Assembly (NCBI GenBank): GCA_024763575.1
Contig: JANTFF010000068.1
Span: 1-5,489, forward strand
Length of the DNA: 5,489 bases
Origin: Sulfurovum sp.
Lineage (GTDB): Bacteria > Campylobacterota > Campylobacteria > Campylobacterales > Sulfurovaceae
Direction of reading: 5' to 3'
This document shows, in pieces, positions 1 through 5,489 of this stretch. The notes under the pieces were generated by a model that was not told the origin of the DNA, made no database searches, and worked only from the letters and a program-made list of their open reading frames with translations. How positions within the stretch are numbered: position 1 is the stretch's first letter; the number at the start of each line of letters is the position of its first letter. Made by a program: the position numbers and the translations under genes.

Positions 1-40
1 AATTATATAAAAAAACTCTATAATCATACCAAAAACAACT

Positions 41-52
41 TTTTGCTATAAT
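41..52 (+). promoter_or_regulatory. Probable sigma-70 promoter of gatA-guaB
   Basis: The sequence TTTTTGCTATAAT runs from about 40 to 52: a perfect -10 hexamer TATAAT (47-52) with a TG one base upstream (extended -10) and a T-run in front. This T-rich stretch plus TATAAT, without a recognisable -35 box, is the usual form of vegetative promoters in Campylobacterota. Transcription would start near 58-60, leaving a leader of about 28 bases before the GTG start of gatA. A second TATAAT lies at 19-24 inside the same 9-mer, CTATAATCA (18-26 and 46-54), but it lacks the upstream T-run and TG. Confidence 0.65.
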
Positions 53-75
53 CACGCAATTTTTAATATATATGT

Positions 76-80
76 TAGGA
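76..80 (+). promoter_or_regulatory. Ribosome binding site of gatA, supporting the GTG start
   Basis: TAGGA at 76-80 lies 7 bases before the GTG at 88. The only nearby upstream ATG (72-74) runs into a TAA after two codons, so the GTG is the sensible start. The same 10-mer, TAGGATAATA, occurs at the same distance before the TerB-like gene (2956-2965), which supports reading it as a genuine initiation region. Confidence 0.7.
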
Positions 81-87
81 TAATATA

Positions 88-1428
88 GTGATTACATTAA
101 AAGAAGCATTGACAAAAAGTGCAGAAGAGTTAGATGCTCTCAAAATAGAGATGGAAGCTAAAGCCAAAGAGAGTGGGCTAAATGCTTATATTGGATTTGA
201 GTCATCAGGTGATGGTGTTCCAATCCTTATCAAAGATAATATTCAAGTCAAAGATTGGGCAGTAACAAGTGGTTCAGCCATTTTACAAGGATATATCGCT
301 CCATATAATGCAACTGTTATCGAAAATTTGAAAGCCAAAGGTTTTGCTCCATTTGGTAGAGCTAATATGGATGAGTTTGCTATGGGTTCTACTACAGAGA
401 GTTCATATTATGGTGTAACCAAAAACCCTTATGGAGAGAATAGAGTACCAGGGGGGAGTTCTGGTGGTAGTGCCTCTGCTGTAGCTGGTGGTATTGCTAT
501 TGCAGCTTTGGGTAGTGATACAGGTGGTTCTATTCGCCAACCTGCTTCATATTGTGGTTGTGTTGGTATGAAACCAACTTATGGTAGAGTTAGCCGTTTT
601 GGACTCTCCTCTTATGCCTCATCACTTGACCAGATTGGACCAATTACTCAAAATGTAGAAGACTCTGCAATTTTATATGATGCTATTGCTTCTCATGACC
701 AAAAAGACTCTACTAGTTCAGATTTGGAATTAGTTAGTATCGCTCAAAATATAAATCCTAATAGAAAACTAACTATTGCTGTAATAGATAACTATATAGA
801 AGAGGCAGACGGAGATGTTCAAGAGGCTTATGCTACGGCAGTAAAAGCATTAGAAGAAGCAGGACATACTATAATTCATAAAACTATGTCTAATACCAAA
901 TATGATATTGCTACATATTATATAGTAGCAACAGCAGAGGCTACCACTAACTTAGCTAGATATGATGGGATTAGATATGGTAATAGACAAGAGGGAAGTA
1001 ACTTAGAAGAGACATATCTAAATACTAGAGCTCTGTTTGGTGATGAGGTCAAACGGAGAATTTTACTTGGTAACTTTGTACTCTCTTCTGGATATTATGA
1101 TGCCTATTATCTCAAAGCACAAAAGGTTAGACATCTAATTCGTGATGAGTTTAATAAAATTTTCCAAGAGGCTAATTTAATATTATCTCCTGTAGCTCCA
1201 TCAGTTGCACCAAAAATTGGAAGTCTGCAAGACCCTCTAGAGATGTATAAAAGTGATATGTTTACTATTGGTGTTAATTTAGCAGGATTACCTGCTATAT
1301 CTTTGCCAATAGAGAAAAATAGTGAGGGAATGCCAGTTGGGTTACAACTAATAGGAAAAGCATTTGATGAACAAGCTGTGTTTGATGGGGCGTTAAGTCT
1401 CGAAAAAGCAGTTAATTATACCAAATAA
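88..1428 (+). CDS. gatA: Aspartyl/glutamyl-tRNA(Asn/Gln) amidotransferase subunit A
   Basis: GatA is the glutaminase subunit of cytoplasmic GatCAB. It releases ammonia from glutamine, which GatB uses to convert Glu-tRNA(Gln) to Gln-tRNA(Gln) and, in bacteria lacking AsnRS, Asp-tRNA(Asn) to Asn-tRNA(Asn). The 446-residue protein is a full-length amidase-signature enzyme. Lys49 (in IKDNI), cis-Ser124 (in PGGSSGGSA) and the nucleophile Ser148 (in [11 protein letters not shown]) form the Ser-cisSer-Lys triad, with the spacing (75 and 24 residues) seen in the family. It is shorter at the N-terminus than the roughly 485-residue forms of Firmicutes; as I remember them, Campylobacterota GatAs are also about 450 residues and begin MITLKEAL. 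The start is GTG with a well-placed TAGGA. Neither gatB nor gatC is in the window, and in this phylum they are usually unlinked. guaB follows 12 bases downstream, probably in the same transcript. Confidence 0.97.
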   Translation: MITLKEALTKSAEELDALKIEMEAKAKESGLNAYIGFESSGDGVPILIKDNIQVKDWAVTSGSAILQGYIAPYNATVIENLKAKGFAPFGRANMDEFAMGSTTESSYYGVTKNPYGENRVPGGSSGGSASAVAGGIAIAALGSDTGGSIRQPASYCGCVGMKPTYGRVSRFGLSSYASSLDQIGPITQNVEDSAILYDAIASHDQKDSTSSDLELVSIAQNINPNRKLTIAVIDNYIEEADGDVQEAYATAVKALEEAGHTIIHKTMSNTKYDIATYYIVATAEATTNLARYDGIRYGNRQEGSNLEETYLNTRALFGDEVKRRILLGNFVLSSGYYDAYYLKAQKVRHLIRDEFNKIFQEANLILSPVAPSVAPKIGSLQDPLEMYKSDMFTIGVNLAGLPAISLPIEKNSEGMPVGLQLIGKAFDEQAVFDGALSLEKAVNYTK

Positions 1429-2886
<1,458 letters not shown>

Positions 2887-2894
2887 TTAAGGCG

Positions 2895-2919
2895 TTTTTT
2901 GCTTCTTTGTAGATAAAAT
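2895..2919 (+). promoter_or_regulatory. Possible weak promoter of the TerB-like gene
   Basis: A T-run ending in G (2895-2901), a second TTTG (2907-2910 region) and a -10-like TAAAAT (2914-2919) precede the gene. The match is poorer than at gatA: the hexamer has one mismatch and there is no TG at the extended position. If it is real, transcription would begin around 2926, inside the inverted repeat at 2924-2944. Read-through from guaB is the alternative, since I see no convincing terminator after guaB. Confidence 0.3.
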
Positions 2920-2923
2920 TTGC

Positions 2924-2944
2924 ATTTGCTAAATATTAGCAAAT
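2924..2944. repeat. Perfect 9-bp inverted repeat upstream of the TerB-like gene
   Basis: Arms ATTTGCTAA (2924-2932) and TTAGCAAAT (2936-2944) are exactly complementary around a 3-base centre, ATA. The arms are AT-rich and no T-run follows on the plus strand, so it is a poor intrinsic terminator for guaB. It lies five bases after the candidate -10 (2914-2919) and ends 12 bases before the ribosome binding site, which would suit an operator or a short 5' leader hairpin. That role is inference. Confidence 0.5.
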
Positions 2945-2967
2945 AATATTAAAAATAGGATAATAAA

Positions 2968-3387
2968 ATGGGATTTTTCGATAAATTTTCATCTACAGTA
3001 GAACTTAACCCTGCAATTGCATTAGCAGGAAGTATGATATATATAATGGCATCAGATGGTGAATTAGCAGAAGAGGAGATGCACTATCTCGCTTCAACTC
3101 TTCAATCTTTTGGTGACCCACAAGAGTTAGTTGATAGTGCATATAAGTATTCAAAAAAGAAAGATTTAGAAACATTTCAAAAAGAGGCAAATGAGGTTCT
3201 AAATCATGACCAGAAAATGACAGTTTTAGCTAATCTTATAGATTTACTGTTGTCTGATGGTAGAGCAGAAGAGGAGGAGCAAGATTTGTTTTTCTCATTT
3301 GTTCACGCTTTTGGTGTATCAGAAGATGAGATACAACCATTTATAGATATTATATCTATAAAAAATGATTTTGCTGTTTTTTTATAG
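2968..3387 (+). CDS. TerB-like small acidic helical protein, function unknown
   Basis: This 139-residue cytoplasmic protein has no signal peptide or membrane span. I assign it to the TerB/COG3793-like superfamily from its pattern, with moderate certainty. It has two ungapped related halves: SDG at 29-31 followed by EEE at 35-37 and FG at 48-49, and SDG at 96-98 followed by EEE at 102-104 and FG at 115-116. The offset is exactly 67 residues, and 9 of 21 aligned positions are identical. Paired Asp-Gly and Glu clusters in a helical bundle are typical of TerB domains, where acidic residues are thought to bind metal. TAGGA (2956-2960) sits 7 bases before the ATG, supporting the start. No terA, terC, terD, terZ or DnaJ-domain gene is adjacent, so tellurite resistance or a co-chaperone role cannot be claimed. 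It stands between guaB and a transporter gene on the same strand and may be transcribed with either. Confidence 0.8.
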   Translation: MGFFDKFSSTVELNPAIALAGSMIYIMASDGELAEEEMHYLASTLQSFGDPQELVDSAYKYSKKKDLETFQKEANEVLNHDQKMTVLANLIDLLLSDGRAEEEEQDLFFSFVHAFGVSEDEIQPFIDIISIKNDFAVFL

Positions 3388-3399
3388 CATATTTTTTTT

Positions 3400-3422
3400 G
3401 GTGGGTTGGAAACCCACCCTAC
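3400..3422 (-). repeat. REP-like palindrome with GTAG head
   Basis: On the minus strand this reads GTAG (3422-3419), then GGTGGGTT, a 3-base loop TCC, and AACCCACC. That is a perfect 8-bp GC-rich stem preceded by the tetranucleotide that marks REP elements mobilised by RAYT (REP-associated tyrosine) transposases. It is far more GC-rich than its surroundings. The T-run (3392-3399) lies before the stem on the plus strand and becomes an A-run on the minus strand, so this is not an ordinary intrinsic terminator in either direction. No RAYT gene is in the window. Assignment as a REP rests on architecture alone; copy number in the genome would decide it. Confidence 0.55.
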
Positions 3423-3428
3423 GGGAGA
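3423..3428 (+). promoter_or_regulatory. Ribosome binding site of the symporter gene, abutting the REP-like hairpin
   Basis: GGGAGA at 3423-3428 begins on the base after the GTAG head of the hairpin and is 5 bases from the ATG at 3434. An in-frame ATG at 3428-3430 is followed at once by TAG, so 3434 is the earliest usable start. The closeness of a stable hairpin could alter ribosome access; this is inference. Confidence 0.6.
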
Positions 3429-3433
3429 TGTAG

Positions 3434-4633
3434 ATGCACTATTTGAAATCATTGAATGTACAAGTGTTTATAGGTATAGTTTTGGGTATTGCTTTTGGAA
3501 TACTTTTGCCAGATTTAGCTTTGGAGCAGAAACTTATAGGTGATATGTTTGTAGCTTTGCTTAAAATGTTGGTTGTTCCTTTAGTTTTTGCTTCTATATA
3601 TACGGCTTTGACAGGCTTGGGTTCTGTTGAAAAACTCAAAAATATTGGACTTAAAACTATTAGTCTCTATCTGATTACTACAGCATTGGCTGTTTTATTG
3701 GCTATTATTGCTATGAATATTGTTCATATTGGTGAGCCTATGAGTTCAGCAGGGTTAGAGTATGCTAAAGCTACAGAGATTAAGCCATTTTCATTTCATG
3801 ATATGATTATGAGTTTTATTCCATCTAATGTATTTAACTCACTAGCGACTGGTTCTATGATGCAGGTTATTATATTTGCTATATTTTTGGCTATGGCATC
3901 ATTTAAATTAGAACAAAAATATCAAGTTGTATTATTTGACTTTTTTACAGCTATCAATAATGCAATGTTTTTTATTGCTAAATGGGTTATAAATTTAACT
4001 CCTATAGGTGTATTTTCTCTTATATCATATATTATTGCAAAACAAGGAATTGATGTAATTTTAAATCTTTGGGCTTATGTGGTTGTGGTATTTGTAGTTA
4101 TTGTACTTCATGGAATAGTATCCTTGCCTATGCTTTTGGCTTTTTTGGGAAAAATAAATCCATATAACTATCTCAATAAGATAAAAGAAGCACCTATTAT
4201 GGCTTTTTCTACAGCATCAAGTGCAGCAACTCTGCCTGTAAGTTTGAAAGTTGTACAAGAAAAAGGTGGAGTAAGCAAAGATAGTGCTGGATTTGTACTA
4301 CCTCTTGGAGCTACAGTATCTATGGATGGAACAGCAGCTTATTTGACTATTGCTGTTTTGTATATTGCTAATCTTGCAGGAGTAGTTATGACTATAGGTG
4401 ACCAATTAGTTTTGGGACTTACCGTTGTAGCTTTGAGTGTTGGTGTAGCTGCACTTCCTAGTGCATCACTTGTTATGATGGTAGTTATTTTAAATCAAGT
4501 AGGGTTGCCTGTTGAGTATTTGGCTATTATTGTAGCAGTTGATAGGATTTTGGATATGGCTCGAACTTCTCTTAATGTAACTTCAGATTTAGTTGTTACG
4601 AAGATAGTTGATATTCTTAGTAGAAAAAGTTAA
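3434..4633 (+). CDS. Dicarboxylate/amino acid:cation symporter (DAACS, SLC1-type)
   Basis: This is an inner-membrane secondary transporter of the GltPh/GltP/DctA family, likely importing aspartate, glutamate or a C4-dicarboxylate with Na+ or H+. Its 399 residues form a complete family fold: scaffold and transport helices from about residue 9 to 237, hairpin HP1 with the Ser-rich STASSAATLP (259-268), TM7 with PLGATVSMDGT (290-300), HP2 around ALPSASLVMM (340-349), and TM8 with VDRILDMARTSLNVTSD (369-385). Matched to GltPh, substrate-binding Asp374, Arg377, Thr378 and Asn381 and cation-site Asp370 and Asp385 are kept, as are Tyr79, Thr82 and Thr83 of the Na3 site. Arg377 favours an acidic substrate over neutral amino acids. 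Ser296 replaces the near-invariant Asn of NMDGT, and the HP1 Arg of GltPh is Ala261. HP2 to TM8 is about six residues shorter than in GltPh. A gltP or dctA symbol is not justified. The first 20 or so residues form TM1, fitting the chosen start. Confidence 0.93.
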   Translation: MHYLKSLNVQVFIGIVLGIAFGILLPDLALEQKLIGDMFVALLKMLVVPLVFASIYTALTGLGSVEKLKNIGLKTISLYLITTALAVLLAIIAMNIVHIGEPMSSAGLEYAKATEIKPFSFHDMIMSFIPSNVFNSLATGSMMQVIIFAIFLAMASFKLEQKYQVVLFDFFTAINNAMFFIAKWVINLTPIGVFSLISYIIAKQGIDVILNLWAYVVVVFVVIVLHGIVSLPMLLAFLGKINPYNYLNKIKEAPIMAFSTASSAATLPVSLKVVQEKGGVSKDSAGFVLPLGATVSMDGTAAYLTIAVLYIANLAGVVMTIGDQLVLGLTVVALSVGVAALPSASLVMMVVILNQVGLPVEYLAIIVAVDRILDMARTSLNVTSDLVVTKIVDILSRKS

Positions 4634-4647
4634 ACTTTTTCTACTAA
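4617..4647. terminator. Probable bidirectional terminator between convergent genes
   Basis: A perfect 31-base palindrome is centred on 4632. The left arm (4617-4629) contains AGTAGAAAAAG and the right arm (4635-4647) contains CTTTTTCTACT, with TTAAA as the loop. It begins inside the last codons of the symporter gene and includes its TAA stop. It lies 15 bases beyond the stop codon of the convergent DAHP synthase gene, so it could serve both transcripts. The A5/T5 tracts are inside the stem, not after it, and the stem is AT-rich, so terminator strength is uncertain. The position between two tail-to-tail genes is the strongest argument. Confidence 0.6.
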
Positions 4648-4662
4648 TCTATTCTATTTAAA

Positions 4663-5489
4663 TTAATCTTTGATTCTATCACCTATCATAAATGCAAGTT
4701 CTAGTGCTTGATTGGCATTTAATCTAGGGTCACACTGCGTATGGTATCTACTTTGTAAATCTTCATCTGTAATTGAACATGATTGGCTACCTGTACACTC
4801 TGTTACATTATTTCCAGTCATCTCAAGATGAATTCCACCTGCTACAGTTCCCATCTCTTTATGGATTTCAAAAAACTGCTCTACCTCTTTTAGGATATTA
4901 GCAAAATCTCTTGTTTTAAATCCTGTTTTACTCTTCTCTACATTTCCATGCATTGGGTCACATGACCAAACTACATTTTTACCTTCATCTCTAACTCTTT
5001 TTAGAAGTTTTGGGAAATACTCTTTGATTTTATCTGCACCCATTCTTACAATTAGATTTAATCTTCCCTCTTCATTATTAGGATTGAGTATATCTATGAG
5101 TTTGATAAGCTCATCTTCTTGCATAGTGGGTCCTACTTTACAACCAATTGGATTTTGGATACCTCTGAAATACTCAATATGTGCATCAGTTAAATCTCTA
5201 GTTCTATCTCCAATCCAAAGCATATGAGCCGAACAGTCATACCATTTTTTTGTCTCATCAGTTCTTGTTAATGCCTCTTCGTAGTTTAGAAGTAGTGCTT
5301 CATGTGAGGTAAATATAGTTGTTTGATGAAGTTGTGGTGTATTTTGGCTATTTACTCCACAAGCATTCATAAATTTCATCGCTTTGTCTATCTTTTGACT
5401 TAGCTCATCATATCTCTGTCCTAATGTATTATCTTTGATAAAATCTAAGTTCCATTGATGTACCATATTCAAATCAGCTAATCCTCCAC
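4663..5489 (-). CDS. Class II 3-deoxy-D-arabino-heptulosonate-7-phosphate synthase, C-terminal part
   Basis: DAHP synthase condenses phosphoenolpyruvate and erythrose 4-phosphate, the first step of the shikimate pathway to aromatic amino acids, in the cytoplasm. This is the plant-like class II (AroA-II) family, not the E. coli AroF/G/H type. The frame stays open to the window edge, where it reads [16 protein letters not shown], a conserved internal segment. About 275 residues of a protein usually near 450 are present; the true start and N-terminal region lie outside the window. Conserved blocks in order are [53 protein letters not shown] and CDPRLN. By comparison with the M. tuberculosis enzyme, these carry PEP-binding Arg (codon 5203-5205), Lys (5137-5139) and Arg (5044-5046), and metal ligands His (4948-4950), Glu (4822-4824) and Asp (4729-4731). 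The metal-binding Cys near the N-terminus cannot be checked. It ends in the usual [15 protein letters not shown] tail. Confidence 0.96.
   Translation of the reverse strand, partial: GGLADLNMVHQWNLDFIKDNTLGQRYDELSQKIDKAMKFMNACGVNSQNTPQLHQTTIFTSHEALLLNYEEALTRTDETKKWYDCSAHMLWIGDRTRDLTDAHIEYFRGIQNPIGCKVGPTMQEDELIKLIDILNPNNEEGRLNLIVRMGADKIKEYFPKLLKRVRDEGKNVVWSCDPMHGNVEKSKTGFKTRDFANILKEVEQFFEIHKEMGTVAGGIHLEMTGNNVTECTGSQSCSITDEDLQSRYHTQCDPRLNANQALELAFMIGDRIKD

Noticed and set aside
3005..3190. Antisense open frame inside the TerB-like gene
   Set aside because: Short, without a credible ribosome binding site or motif, and opposite a better-supported gene.
2968..3387. Tellurite resistance function for the TerB-like protein
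   Set aside because: No other ter genes are present, and stand-alone TerB-like domains occur in many unrelated contexts.
3392..3418. T8 run plus GC-rich hairpin as an intrinsic terminator after the TerB-like gene
   Set aside because: The T-run comes before the stem on the plus strand, and on the minus strand the stem is followed by A residues. Neither strand gives stem then U-tract.
3439..3639. Antisense open frame opposite the start of the symporter gene
   Set aside because: It mirrors the TM1-TM2 codons of a clear transporter and has no independent support.
5024..5227. Plus-strand open frame opposite the DAHP synthase gene
   Set aside because: It covers conserved active-site blocks of the minus-strand enzyme, so it is a shadow.
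5470..5472. TTG as a possible start of the minus-strand DAHP synthase
   Set aside because: The same frame continues to the window edge with conserved class II residues (GGLAD before LNMVHQWN), so this TTG is an internal Leu codon and the gene is cut by the window.

Overview
The window is AT-rich, densely coding chromosomal DNA. It most resembles the phylum Campylobacterota, and a free-living sulfur- or hydrogen-oxidising lineage such as Sulfurimonas or Sulfurovum seems more likely than a host-adapted Campylobacter or Helicobacter. The evidence is the short GatA form starting MITLKEAL, the gatA-guaB gene order (remembered from Helicobacter and Campylobacter genomes, not looked up), a class II DAHP synthase, and an extended -10 promoter preceded by a T-rich stretch instead of a clear -35 box. 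The genus is an inference.

Layout. A short leader (1-87) carries a strong sigma-70-type promoter. It is followed by gatA (88-1428, GTG start), and 12 bases later by guaB (1441-2886); the two look co-transcribed. The 81-base gap after guaB contains a perfect 9-bp inverted repeat and a weak promoter candidate. Next is a small cytoplasmic TerB-like protein (2968-3387). A 46-base gap holds a GC-rich hairpin with a GTAG head on the minus strand, which is the architecture of a REP element. It sits directly against the Shine-Dalgarno sequence of a dicarboxylate/amino acid:cation symporter gene (3434-4633). A long perfect palindrome (4617-4647), built partly from the last codons of the symporter gene, separates it from a convergent class II DAHP synthase gene. 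That gene is read on the minus strand and cut by the right edge of the window (4663-5489).

How the genes fit together. GatA (Gln/Asn-tRNA amidation), GuaB (committed step to GMP) and DAHP synthase (entry to the shikimate pathway) are core biosynthetic housekeeping enzymes with intact catalytic residues. The symporter probably imports aspartate, glutamate or a C4-dicarboxylate. The TerB-like protein has no assignable role here; no other ter genes are visible, so tellurite resistance should not be inferred.

I see no previously undescribed system. The items most worth a second look are the REP-like hairpin abutting a ribosome binding site, the Asn-to-Ser change in the NMDGT cation-binding motif of the symporter, the palindrome in front of the TerB-like gene, and the terminator-like palindrome that overlaps coding sequence.
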